From: CBDBJR01 sp965206445 | GTDB lineage: Bacteria > Pseudomonadota > Gammaproteobacteria > Arenicellales > Poriferihabitantaceae | Assembly: GCA_965206445.1 (NCBI GenBank) | Contig: CBDBJR010000002.1 | Location: 1,364,001 to 1,428,000 of the forward strand | Reading direction: 5' to 3' | DNA: 64,000 bases | Shown: piece after piece, positions 9,212 through 17,393 of the stretch | How positions within the stretch are numbered: position 1 is the first letter of the stretch | Layout of the letters: each line of letters starts with the position of its first letter | Position numbers and translations under genes: made by a program | Notes under the pieces: model-generated | Databases searched by the model: none | Told to the model about the DNA's origin: nothing | What the model saw: only the letters and a program-made list of their open reading frames with translations

Positions 9212-10378
9212 CTATTTTTTCTTCGATTTGGCGTAAGCCTGACCGAGTGCCGCGTTCGAGGTTTGCGCACCGGCCCAGAAAGGCACCGCGATGTCAGCAA
9301 ACGCTCTCTGCGAATCCCAGACTTCCTTGAAGAAGGCATTTTCCGCCGCATTCTTTTCGAGCGTGGCTCTGGCGGCGTTCATGTACGCCGGGAAGTAGTC
9401 AGCCGGAGTATCGTGCAATATGACCCCGTGATTTTCGACCAGATCCTTGAGCGCTTTGCCATTTTCGATGATGCGATAACTCATCGAACGGATCAGCGAT
9501 GCATCCGCTGCTACGTTCATCGCGGTTTGCTGGTGCGGCGTCAGCTTGTTCCAGACATCCTTGTTGATGTACATGTCGGCGTTCACCACCACCTGGTGCA
9601 GACCCTGCAGGTAGTAATGCTTGAGCACTTTCTGGAAACCGAAAATGCTATCCGGCTTCGGGCAGCACCACTCAGCCGCGTCGATGGTGCCTTTTTCCAG
9701 CGCCGGCAGAATATCACCGCCACCCATGGCGACCGCAGCGACACCGATATCGTTATAGGTTTGTCCCGGAATTCCCGGAGGAGCACGGAAACGATACTTG
9801 CGGAAATCGTCCATACTGTGGATCGGCTCCTTGAACCAGCCCAGAGCTTCCGGACCAACCGGTTGCAGCATCAAGCCGTGGATGTTCAGGCCCATTTCGT
9901 CCCACAGGCGATTGTACAATTCCTTGCCACCACCAAACTGGAACCAGGAAATGAAGGCAATGTTGTCGATGCCGACACCGGCACCGGCTACCGGGGAGCC
10001 GAACAGCATTGCCGCCGGATGCTTGCCTGACCAGTAATGGGTCCAGGCAAAACCGCCATCGACAAGGCCCTTATCGACTGCGTCGAGAATATCGCGCCCA
10101 CTGACAACTGCGCCATCAGGCAACACTTCGATTTGAACTTCACCATCGGTCAGCGCGGCAACGTTGGCGGCAAAGTCTTTCACCATGACGATTTCATCGG
10201 CCTTGGTAGGCAGCACCGACTGAACCTTGATGGTCACGCTATCGGCGTTGGTCACGCCGCTAGATACTGATCCAAGCGACTCGGCTTTGTCTTCCTTTTG
10301 GAATTGTTTAATGACTACGACACTAAATACTAATCCAAGCACCACGACTATGGCGCCTATGAGTTTGGGTTTGGACAT
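9212..10378 (-). CDS. TRAP transporter solute-binding protein (DctP family)
   Basis: 388 aa from ATG 10378 with GGAG upstream; the earlier ATG at 10426 adds a poor leader. The N-terminus (KLIGAIVVVLGLVFSVVVIKQ) is an uncleaved signal anchor or signal peptide. The fold is recognisable from TIKVQSVLPTKADE, the APPGIPGQTYNDIG region that holds the substrate-contacting Arg, and AAEWCCPKPDSIFGF. DctP proteins bind carboxylates or sulfonates. Position at the head of the HpsN-type operon suggests DHPS, but this clade also includes 2-oxo-acid binders, so the ligand is an inference. Confidence 0.88.
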   Translation of the reverse strand: MSKPKLIGAIVVVLGLVFSVVVIKQFQKEDKAESLGSVSSGVTNADSVTIKVQSVLPTKADEIVMVKDFAANVAALTDGEVQIEVLPDGAVVSGRDILDAVDKGLVDGGFAWTHYWSGKHPAAMLFGSPVAGAGVGIDNIAFISWFQFGGGKELYNRLWDEMGLNIHGLMLQPVGPEALGWFKEPIHSMDDFRKYRFRAPPGIPGQTYNDIGVAAVAMGGGDILPALEKGTIDAAEWCCPKPDSIFGFQKVLKHYYLQGLHQVVVNADMYINKDVWNKLTPHQQTAMNVAADASLIRSMSYRIIENGKALKDLVENHGVILHDTPADYFPAYMNAARATLEKNAAENAFFKEVWDSQRAFADIAVPFWAGAQTSNAALGQAYAKSKKK

Positions 10379-10554
10379 TACTCTCACTCCTGCGTTGTGT
10401 GTTGCCATTGCGGCATTGTTTATCAATTATCGTCAACCGCCGACTAGTGCGGCTTTCGGATCGGTTACTACCCATCGTAGACCTGTCGAATCCCTTATTA
10501 AAATGGAATTGATCGCCGAATTGTGTCAATTGTTGGAGAATTATGCAAGCATTT

Positions 10555-10716
10555 ATTTACCCCGGAGCGCATCATGCCCGATACCCACATTTCCTCCGGC
10601 AGGAATGCCGTGCTAATGTCGCCGCTGCCAATATCTTCATCCAATGCAAGCCGCACCGTGGAGATAATGGTTTCCTCCGGCACACCAGGCAAAGCCGGCG
10701 GATACCGATTGATTGC
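10555..10716 (-). pseudogene. nadC: nadC 5' fragment (quinolinate phosphoribosyltransferase)
   Basis: Minus-strand frame reads VRLALDEDIGSGDISTAF then LPEE, closely resembling the N-terminus of NadC, which in full length is about 280 aa. After roughly 45 residues homology is lost and the frame closes at 10498. No ATG is present (TTG at 10692 at best). It lies 3' of the retropepsin gene; the two may once have been neighbours in the donor. It cannot encode the enzyme. Confidence 0.75.
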
Positions 10717-11232
10717 CTAATATTGGCGCAGCGTGAGTAGCTCTCCGCGCTGGATCAATTCCACCTGCTTCAAGAAATTCATGCCGATCAGAATTTCATC
10801 CTGGTGCATAGCCGGGTTTATATTGGCCCTCACCCCGGTTTGAACCACCCCGCCTATCTGCACCGACTCCAATACCGTATCGAACACGTTAATAGAGCCG
10901 TTAGCGGTAATCACCGGATAGCGCCGGCCTCGTTTCAGCTGCAATTTTTCCGCAATATGTCCCGGCACGCTCACATACGTTGCCCCGGTATCCAGCAGCA
11001 CAATGACCTCACGATTATTGATCAACGCCGTGGCGATATAATGCCCGGCGCGATTCCGCTGCAAAGTCACCACACCCGGGTCGATACCGCTGTGCAGCGC
11101 CTGATTCGGATTATTCTGCGAACTCAGATAATCGTTGAAAAAAAACGTCATAAACCCCAGCAGCAACAGCCAGGCGCCGACGATCATCCCCCGGCCCATT
11201 TTTTCCTGACTGCTATCCGGTTCCTTCATCAT
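10717..11232 (-). CDS. Retropepsin-like aspartic protease (clan AA, TIGR02281-type)
   Basis: 171 aa from ATG 11232 (ATG 11229 and GTG 11238 are alternatives). One membrane segment near the N-terminus (GMIVGAWLLLLGFMTFFF) anchors a periplasmic domain with the aspartic protease active-site motif VLLDTGATYVSVP, a conserved ANG..N turn and ILIGMNFLKQVEL at the C-terminal flap/strand. Proteins of this type act as dimers; cellular targets are mostly unknown. Repeat copy 2 would supply its promoter, about 62 bp upstream. It is the only non-transport, non-methyltransferase gene with an intact reading frame behind such a repeat. Confidence 0.85.
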   Translation of the reverse strand: MMKEPDSSQEKMGRGMIVGAWLLLLGFMTFFFNDYLSSQNNPNQALHSGIDPGVVTLQRNRAGHYIATALINNREVIVLLDTGATYVSVPGHIAEKLQLKRGRRYPVITANGSINVFDTVLESVQIGGVVQTGVRANINPAMHQDEILIGMNFLKQVELIQRGELLTLRQY

Positions 11233-11299
11233 ATACACTCAATCGAAAACCAGGCGCAACCCGGCAAACTGATGACGCTTATCCGGTTGGAGTAGCGGA

Positions 11300-11385
11300 A
11301 GGATAACCACCCTTTTTCCCAAAATCAAGAAATATTGATTGGCTGAATTGGCCCTGAAACCCGGTCGTTTCCCACCAATCCATAC
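11300..11385 (-). promoter_or_regulatory. Promoter-like repeat, copy 2 (long form)
   Basis: Minus strand: TTGATT (11323-11328), 17-bp spacer, TATCCT (11300-11305), about 62 bp before the retropepsin start. Upstream of the -35 the longer shared sequence is present (GGTTTCAGGGCCAAT, with a 10-bp insertion, and GGATTGGTGGGAAACG), as in copies 6 and 7. Confidence 0.7.
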
Positions 11386-11395
11386 ATGCTGGCCG

Positions 11396-11425
11396 CTGTT
11401 CCGGTAGCAAAAGCAGCGCGATCAG
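11396..11425 (+). pseudogene. 30-bp fragment of the potI 3' end
   Basis: Bases 11396-11425 match 1844-1873 of potI (encoding FRQQKQRDQ) with about three mismatches. The piece sits immediately on the upstream side of repeat copy 2, just as a longer potI fragment sits beside repeat copy 3. It is short, so chance is not fully excluded, but position and length make common origin likely. Confidence 0.6.
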
Positions 11426-11476
11426 CCCATTCCGGTTGCGCAAATCATGCGGCACAACCCGGCTCCGGGGGAATAC

Positions 11477-12472
11477 CTATTGCGTCGCGGATACTCGATA
11501 AGCCTGGTTAACCGGGTAGAAACACGCGACTTCGACACCGTCGATCCGCTCCGGCACCGGTTCCCGTTGCCTGCATTGCTCCTGCGCACGCGGGCAACGG
11601 GGCGCAAACGCACAACCGGGGGGCGGGGCCAACGGTGACGGCGGTTCGCCGGTCAGGCGGATGCGCTGCTTGCGCCGCGCGGGATCGGCCACCGGCGTCG
11701 CCGAGAACAGTGCCTGTGTGTAGGGATGCTTAGGCCGGGTAAAAATTTCCTGCACCGGGCCCGCTTCCACCGGTTTGCCGAAGTACATCACGATAATGTC
11801 TTTGGCGATTCTGCGTACCACCGACAGGTCGTGTGAAATGAAAATATAGGCCAGCCCGAATTCGTCCTGCAGGTCGCTGAGCAAGTTCAGAATCTGCGCC
11901 TGGATGGAAAGATCGAGCGCGGAAACCGGTTCGTCGAGAATGAGGATTTTTGGCCGCAGCATCAACGCACGCGCAACCGCGATGCGTTGCCGCTGGCCGC
12001 CGGAAAACATGTGCGGATAGCGATCGGCGTGCTCGGGCCGCAATCCTACCCGGGTGATCATTTCGTCGGCTGCGCTGCGTCTTTGCGTCGGGTTGAGATC
12101 GGTGTTGAGCTTGAGCGGTTCCTCCAGCATCGTGGCGACCGTTTTGCGCGGGTTTAGTGAACCGTAGGGGTTTTGAAAAACAATCTGTACCTGCTTGCGC
12201 AATTCGCTGGGCGGCCGGTTGCCGACCAGCTCTATCGCACGGCCTTCGATTTCCAGTTTGCCGCTGGTTGGCCGCTCGATCATGGTCAGCACCCGCGCCA
12301 GCGTCGACTTGCCGCAGCCGCTTTCGCCGACGATAGCCAGCGTTTCGCCGGCATACACCGCGAAGGATGCGCCGTTGAGCGCCTTGACCGTGGCGGTTTC
12401 TCCCAGGGCGCTTTTCCTGGTCTCGTAGTAGCGCGTCAGGTTATGCGCCCGCAGTATCGCCTCGCCGCTCAT
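11477..12472 (-). CDS. dppF: Oligopeptide/dipeptide ABC transporter ATPase (DppF-like)
   Basis: 331 aa from ATG 12472, overlapping the dppD stop (ATGA). Walker A GESGCGKST, Q-loop VFQNPYGSLNPR, signature SGGQRQR, Walker B ILILDEP, switch His in FISHDLSVV. The C-terminal oligo/dipeptide extension has the cysteine-rich PGCAFAPRCPRAQEQC characteristic of the family, which can bind an iron-sulfur cluster. It forms a heterodimer with DppD to drive peptide import. It is the last gene of the dppABCDF operon. Confidence 0.93.
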   Translation of the reverse strand: MSGEAILRAHNLTRYYETRKSALGETATVKALNGASFAVYAGETLAIVGESGCGKSTLARVLTMIERPTSGKLEIEGRAIELVGNRPPSELRKQVQIVFQNPYGSLNPRKTVATMLEEPLKLNTDLNPTQRRSAADEMITRVGLRPEHADRYPHMFSGGQRQRIAVARALMLRPKILILDEPVSALDLSIQAQILNLLSDLQDEFGLAYIFISHDLSVVRRIAKDIIVMYFGKPVEAGPVQEIFTRPKHPYTQALFSATPVADPARRKQRIRLTGEPPSPLAPPPGCAFAPRCPRAQEQCRQREPVPERIDGVEVACFYPVNQAYRVSATQ

Positions 12473-13455
12473 TGCTCCGCCCCCGGCGAGAGATTGCCGA
12501 TAAGCGGGTGGTGACACAAGGTCAGGGTCGGATCCTCCGCGCTGACATTGGGCGCTGTCGTCCGGCACAGATCGTCTGCAAATGTGCAGCGGGGATTAAA
12601 CAGGCATCCCTGCGGCCGATCGAACTGGCCCGGCACCACGCCCGGTATGGTTGGCAAGCGCAACGCATTGCCCGCCCTTTCCGGCAGCGCGGACAACAAC
12701 GCCGCGGTATAGGGATGGCGCGGCCGCTCAAACAGCTCCACCACCGGCTGCATTTCAACTTGTTGGCCGGCATATTGCACCGCCACGCGATGCGCAGTTT
12801 CCGCGACCACACCCATATCGTGCGTAATCAGAATCAGGCCCATGTCGTGATTGGCTTGCAGTTCCAGTAACAGGTCGAGAATCTGCGCCTGTATCGTGAC
12901 ATCAAGTGCGGTGGTCGGCTCGTCTGCAATCAGCAGCTTTGGCGAACAGGCGATCGCCATTGCGATCATGACGCGCTGGCTCATGCCGCCGGACATCTGG
13001 TGCGGATAGTCACTGTAGCGCTTTTTGGGGTCCGGGATTCCTACCTGCGTGAGCAGATCCAGCGTGAGTTCCTTGCGTTCTGGCGCCGTACTTCGGCGAT
13101 GCGTGCGGATCATTTCATCAATCTGCGCGCCGACGGTAAAGCAGGGGTTCAGGCTGGTCATGGGCTCCTGAAATATCATCGACATCGAGCCGCCGTTCAG
13201 ATCACGGCGCCTGGCGGGCGCCAGCGTGTTCAGATCGATGCCGTCGAACCGCATGGCGTCGCTGGTAATCTGCGCACTCCAGGGCAGCAATCCCATGACC
13301 GCCAGCATCGACACCGACTTGCCGGAACCGGATTCACCGACAATGGCGACCACCTCGCCCTCTTCGACGTCGAGCGACACGTTTTCCACCGCGGTAAACA
13401 TACCGCCCGTGGTTTTGAAGCGAACGCTCAGGTTTTTAATCGACAGCAGGGCCAT
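12469..13455 (-). CDS. dppD: Oligopeptide/dipeptide ABC transporter ATPase (DppD-like)
   Basis: 328 aa. Start at 13455 ([13 protein letters not shown]), where TGATG overlaps the end of dppC; the open frame continues 226 codons upstream but only in the shadow of dppC. Walker [11 protein letters not shown]-loop [11 protein letters not shown], signature MSGGMSQRV, Walker B LLIADEP, and the C-terminal [14 protein letters not shown] motif. It works with DppF as the cytoplasmic motor. Confidence 0.93.
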   Translation of the reverse strand: MALLSIKNLSVRFKTTGGMFTAVENVSLDVEEGEVVAIVGESGSGKSVSMLAVMGLLPWSAQITSDAMRFDGIDLNTLAPARRRDLNGGSMSMIFQEPMTSLNPCFTVGAQIDEMIRTHRRSTAPERKELTLDLLTQVGIPDPKKRYSDYPHQMSGGMSQRVMIAMAIACSPKLLIADEPTTALDVTIQAQILDLLLELQANHDMGLILITHDMGVVAETAHRVAVQYAGQQVEMQPVVELFERPRHPYTAALLSALPERAGNALRLPTIPGVVPGQFDRPQGCLFNPRCTFADDLCRTTAPNVSAEDPTLTLCHHPLIGNLSPGAEQ

Positions 13456-14357
13456 CAGGAGCGCTTCATCTTGGGGTCGAGCGCATCGCGCAAGCCGTCG
13501 CCCATCAGGTTGATCGATAACACGGTGAGCAGGATGGCGAGCCCCGGGAAGGTCACGACCCACCACGCGCGTAAAATAAATTCGCGCGCCTCGGCCAGCA
13601 TCGAACCCCACTCGGGGGTTGGCGGCTGCGCGCCCATGCCGAGAAAGCCGAGCGCGGCGGCATCGAGGATCGCGGTCGAAAACGACAGCGTCGCCTGCAC
13701 GATCAACGGCGCCATACAGTTGGGCAGGATGGTATTGATCATCAGGCGGATATGGCCCGCGCCGGCCAGCCGGCTGGCGATGACGTACTCCTTGTCCTTC
13801 TCGACCATGACGCTGGAGCGGGTCAGGCGCACGAAATGCGGCAACAAAACGACCGCGATCGCGATCATCGCGTTGACCAGCGCCGGGCCCAGGATCGCGA
13901 CCAGCCCGAGCGCCAGCAACAGGCTCGGGAACGCCAGGATTACATCCATGATACGCATGATGGCGGTTTCGATGTGGCCACGGAAGTAGCCTGCAACCAG
14001 GCCCAGCATGATGCCGGCGCTCATCGACAGGGTGACGACCATGATGCCGATGAACAGCGAAAATCGCGCGCCGTGTACGATGCGCGAAAACAAATCTCGA
14101 CCGACCGCGTCGGAGCCGAGAATATAGTCCCAACTGCCGCCTTCCTGCCAGACCGGCGGTAATAACAGCGCGTCGCGGTTTTGTTCGGTCGGGTCATAGG
14201 GGGCGATGACGTCCGCTAACAATGCGCACAGCAGCACCACCACGACAAAATAAAACCCGGCAACCGCGCCCGGATTCTCGCGGAAGTAGCTCCAGAATTG
14301 GGACAGGCTATGCCTGAAAGTACCGACTTTTGGCATCGAAGACGCTGCTACTGCCAT
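13455..14357 (-). CDS. dppC: Peptide ABC transporter permease (DppC-like)
   Basis: 300 aa. Begins with the OppC N-terminal domain (FRENPGAVAGFYFVVVVLLC, then DVIAPYDPTEQN and LGSDAVGRDLFSRIVHGAR), followed by the transmembrane domain and EAA-like loop (IASRLAGAGHIRLMINTILP). It partners DppB to form the channel. Three bases separate it from dppB. Confidence 0.93.
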   Translation of the reverse strand: MAVAASSMPKVGTFRHSLSQFWSYFRENPGAVAGFYFVVVVLLCALLADVIAPYDPTEQNRDALLLPPVWQEGGSWDYILGSDAVGRDLFSRIVHGARFSLFIGIMVVTLSMSAGIMLGLVAGYFRGHIETAIMRIMDVILAFPSLLLALGLVAILGPALVNAMIAIAVVLLPHFVRLTRSSVMVEKDKEYVIASRLAGAGHIRLMINTILPNCMAPLIVQATLSFSTAILDAAALGFLGMGAQPPTPEWGSMLAEAREFILRAWWVVTFPGLAILLTVLSINLMGDGLRDALDPKMKRS

Positions 14358-14360
14358 CGC

Positions 14361-15371
14361 TTAACCCTCATGCCGGATGCTCGGATTGATCAGGCCATAG
14401 GTCAGATCGACGAGCAAATTGACGACCATCACGATCGAGGCGATCATCAACAACCCGCCCTGCACCGACGGATAATCCCGGCGCGAAATGGAATCGATCA
14501 TCCATTTGCCGATCCCGGGCCAGGCAAAAATGGTTTCGGTCAGGATCGCCCCGGCCAGTAAAACGCCGACCTGCAAGCCGATGACCGTGACTACCGTGAT
14601 CAGCGCGTTACGCAGCGCGTGTATGCCAACGACGCGTATCGGCGGCAACCCTTTGGCACGGGCCGTGCGGACATAGTCCTCGCTCAATACTTCGAGCATC
14701 GACGAGCGCGTCTGCCGTGCGATAACCGCGAGCGGAATCGTGCCGAGCACCACCGACGGTAAAATCAAATGCATTACCGCGGACTTGAAAGCGCCCGTTT
14801 GACCGGACAACAGCGAATCGATCAGCATGAACCCGGTAACCGACTCGAAAAAATACAAAAAGGAAATCCGGCCGGAGACCGGGGTCCATTCCAGGGTTCC
14901 GGAAAAGAAAATAATCAGCAACAAGCCCCACCAGAAGATCGGCATCGAGTAGCCGGTCAGCGAACAGCCCATCACCGTGTGATCAAAAACCGAGCCGCGT
15001 CGCACCGCGGCGATGACCCCCGCGGGCAGCCCGATCGCCACCGCGAAGATGATCGCGATTACAGATAATTCAACAGTCGCCGGGAAGCGGCCGAGAAACT
15101 CTTCCAGCACCGGCTGTTTGGTGACGAGGGAAACCCCGAGGTCCCCTTGCAGCAGGTCGCCGAGAAAACCGAGGTATTGCTCCCACAACGGCCGGTCGAA
15201 GCCCATGAGCGCCTCGAGCTCCTCGCGACGCTCCGGGGTGACGCCGCGTTCGCCGGCCATCAGCAATATCGGGTCGCCCGGCAGCAGCCGGATGAAAGCA
15301 AACGAAGCAATGGTAACGCCGATAAAGGTCGGCACTATCATCGCCAGCTTGGTGAGAAGGAACCTGAACAT
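14361..15371 (-). CDS. dppB: Peptide ABC transporter permease (DppB-like)
   Basis: 336 aa. N-terminal signature MFRFLLTKLAMIVPTFIGVT and RLLPGDPILLMAGERG are typical of DppB/OppB, as is EDYVRTARAKGLPPIRVV in the ATPase-contacting loop. Located 104 bp after dppA, with an intervening hairpin terminator, then tightly coupled to dppC-D-F. Ligand range follows the binding protein. Confidence 0.93.
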   Translation of the reverse strand: MFRFLLTKLAMIVPTFIGVTIASFAFIRLLPGDPILLMAGERGVTPERREELEALMGFDRPLWEQYLGFLGDLLQGDLGVSLVTKQPVLEEFLGRFPATVELSVIAIIFAVAIGLPAGVIAAVRRGSVFDHTVMGCSLTGYSMPIFWWGLLLIIFFSGTLEWTPVSGRISFLYFFESVTGFMLIDSLLSGQTGAFKSAVMHLILPSVVLGTIPLAVIARQTRSSMLEVLSEDYVRTARAKGLPPIRVVGIHALRNALITVVTVIGLQVGVLLAGAILTETIFAWPGIGKWMIDSISRRDYPSVQGGLLMIASIVMVVNLLVDLTYGLINPSIRHEG

Positions 15372-15414
15372 CCGCTATTGTCGGGATTCGGCCGTGGCGG
15401 GCAAACGAAAGAAA

Positions 15415-15432
15415 GCCCCACCGGAGTGGGGC
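15415..15432 (-). terminator. Intercistronic hairpin after dppA
   Basis: Minus-strand stem GCCCCAC / GTGGGGC with a 4-nt loop, followed by CTTTCTTT. It sits between dppA and dppB and would lower permease/ATPase expression relative to the binding protein. Confidence 0.78.
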
Positions 15433-15475
15433 CTTCTGTCAGCCGGCCTTGCTCACAGGGCTACCCCGACCAGCC

Positions 15476-17056
15476 TTACTTGAGGTCTACCCCGTAAAAT
15501 GAGTGCCCGCCAAACGGGTCGATCTTGAACCCGGTGACTTCTTTACGAATCGGTTTGAACACAATCGAGTGGGCAATGGTTGCCCAGGGGGCCTGCTGCT
15601 TGAACTCGATCTGTGCCTGCTCGTACAGACGGGTACGTTCGGCAGGATCGGACACCACCTTGGCTTTCTGGATCAGGTCCTCGAAGGGTTGATGGCACCA
15701 CTGCGCGCGATTGGAACCGCCGACGCCATCGCATCCAAGCAACACCGCGAGGAAGTTGTCCGGGTCGCCGTTGTCTCCGGTCCAGCCCAGCAGCACCGCG
15801 CCGTCGCGGTCGATCGACTTGGAGCGCTTCAGGTATTCACCCCACTCGTAGGAAACGATTTCGACCTCGACGCCCACCTTGGAGAAGTCGGCCTGGATCA
15901 GCTCGGCCATACGACGCGCATTCGGATTATAGGGACGCTGCACCGGCATCGCCCAGATTTTCATTTTGAGATCCTGGACGCCTGCGGCGGCGAGTGCGGC
16001 CCTGGAGGCAGCCGGATCGTAGCCATCGTCTTTGGTGGCCTCGTTGTAAGACCAGATCGTCGGCGGGATCGGATTCTTCGCCACCTGACCTGCACCCTGG
16101 AAAACCGCGTCGATGATGGCCTCCTTGTTGATCGCCATATTCAACGCCTTACGCACGCTGGGATTGTCGAACGGCGCCATCTGCGTGTTGTAGGCGAGAT
16201 AACCGACGTTAAGCCCTTCCTGGCTCATCAGGTTGACCTCCGGGTCGGTGCGCATGGCGGCAATATCGGCCGGGTTCGGGTAGGGCATGACATGGCACTC
16301 ACCCGCTTTCAGCTTCTGGTAACGAACCGACGCATCCGGCGTGATTGCGAAAACGAGATCGTCAATGGCAGCCTGGCCACGGAAAAACCCGGGATGCGCC
16401 TTGTAGCGGATAAACGCGTCTTTCTGATAGGCGATCAGCTTGAATGGGCCGGTACCCACGGGACTCTGATCGAAATCGTCCATGCTGCCGGCGGCTGCCA
16501 TTTTCTCGGCATACTCGGCCGAGTGTATCGACGCGAAATCCATCGCCAGGTTGGCGATCATCGGTGCCTCGGGACGGTTCAAGGTAAAGCGGACGGTATA
16601 ATCATCGACTTTTTCGATCTTCTGGAGCAGGTCGGGCATCGACATGCCGTTGAAATACTCGTACGCGCCGCCGGATACCGTGTGATAGGGATGCGACTTG
16701 GAAAACTGGCGCTCGAACGAAAACAGCACATCGTCGGCATTAAAGTCGCGGCTCGGTGTGAAGTTGTCGGTGCTGTGAAACTTCACGCCCTTGCGCAGCT
16801 TGAAGGTATATTGCAGGCCATCGTCGGAAACCGCCCAGCTTTCGGCCAGGCCCGGAATAATCCGGGTGGTGCCGAGTTCGAATTCGACCAGCCGGTTATA
16901 AATCTGGCGCGACGACGCATCGAAGGTCGTACCGGCGGTATACAGCGACGGGGTGAACCCTTCGGGCGAGCCCTCGGAACAGAAAATGAGTGTTTTCGCC
17001 TGCGCGGTAGTCGCAAATAATGCGATCGCGGCAGCCGCAACGAGTTTGGTTTTCAT
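15476..17056 (-). CDS. dppA: Periplasmic dipeptide/oligopeptide-binding protein (DppA-like)
   Basis: 526 aa from ATG 17056, preceded by AGGAGGAAA. Cleavable signal peptide MKTKLVAAAAIALFATTAQA. SBP_bac_5 family: KTLIFCSEGSPEGFTPSLYTAGTTFD is very close to DppA, and RQIYNRLVEFE, AESWAVSDDGLQYTFKLRKGVKF and SDAD-type loops are recognisable. It captures short peptides (haem or amino-levulinate in some relatives) and hands them to DppBCDF. Promoter-like repeat copy 3 lies 60 bp upstream. Confidence 0.93.
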   Translation of the reverse strand: MKTKLVAAAAIALFATTAQAKTLIFCSEGSPEGFTPSLYTAGTTFDASSRQIYNRLVEFELGTTRIIPGLAESWAVSDDGLQYTFKLRKGVKFHSTDNFTPSRDFNADDVLFSFERQFSKSHPYHTVSGGAYEYFNGMSMPDLLQKIEKVDDYTVRFTLNRPEAPMIANLAMDFASIHSAEYAEKMAAAGSMDDFDQSPVGTGPFKLIAYQKDAFIRYKAHPGFFRGQAAIDDLVFAITPDASVRYQKLKAGECHVMPYPNPADIAAMRTDPEVNLMSQEGLNVGYLAYNTQMAPFDNPSVRKALNMAINKEAIIDAVFQGAGQVAKNPIPPTIWSYNEATKDDGYDPAASRAALAAAGVQDLKMKIWAMPVQRPYNPNARRMAELIQADFSKVGVEVEIVSYEWGEYLKRSKSIDRDGAVLLGWTGDNGDPDNFLAVLLGCDGVGGSNRAQWCHQPFEDLIQKAKVVSDPAERTRLYEQAQIEFKQQAPWATIAHSIVFKPIRKEVTGFKIDPFGGHSFYGVDLK

Positions 17057-17115
17057 GATATTTCCTCCTGATTGGCGCATGGCCGGGATAGTTATTGTGT
17101 CGGTTGAACATGGAA

Positions 17116-17170
17116 AGGATAACCGCCCTTTTTCCCAAAATCAAGCAGTATTGATTGGCCCTGAAACCCG
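17116..17170 (-). promoter_or_regulatory. Promoter-like repeat, copy 3
   Basis: Minus strand: TTGATT (17139-17144), 17-bp spacer, TATCCT (17116-17121), 60 bp before dppA. An inverted repeat AATCAA-N6-TTGATT overlaps the -35 (17139-17156) and could be an operator. The upstream edge of the repeat abuts the 212-bp direct duplication almost directly. Confidence 0.75.
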
Positions 17171-17181
17171 GTTGCCTGCCA

Positions 17182-17393
17182 CTGGGTCTGCGTCCGGGCG
17201 TCAATGCGCTGGCGGCGATCATCACCGTCACGGCCGCGATTGGCGTGACCTTGTCCGCCCGGCTGCGGTGCCGGCAGCAAGCTGCGCGACCAGAAAATCC
17301 AGCCCGCCCGCTGAGCGCAGGCACCCGCGAAGCGGCTACGCCAGCATCCGGTTCAGCTCGGCCACGCTGCCCGGCTGTGGTGGTTCGCTCAGG
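17182..17393. repeat. Right copy of 212-bp direct repeat, with frameshifted potI end
   Basis: Matches 1760-1971. The potI part (17182-17314, plus-strand LGLRPGVNALAAIITVTA) is a pseudogene: it has no 5' end and has lost 2 bp relative to the intact gene, shifting the frame before the former stop. The Rieske part is the true 3' end of the fusion gene at 17336. Together with the left copy this bounds the 15-kb insertion. No further gene lies between 17057 and 17335. Confidence 0.92.

Noticed and set aside
13456..14133. 226-residue N-terminal extension of dppD
   Set aside because: It is the shadow of dppC in another frame; dppD starts at the TGATG overlap.
15503..17020. 505-codon plus-strand open frame
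   Set aside because: Antisense to dppA, no recognisable domain, composition typical of a GC-rich shadow frame.
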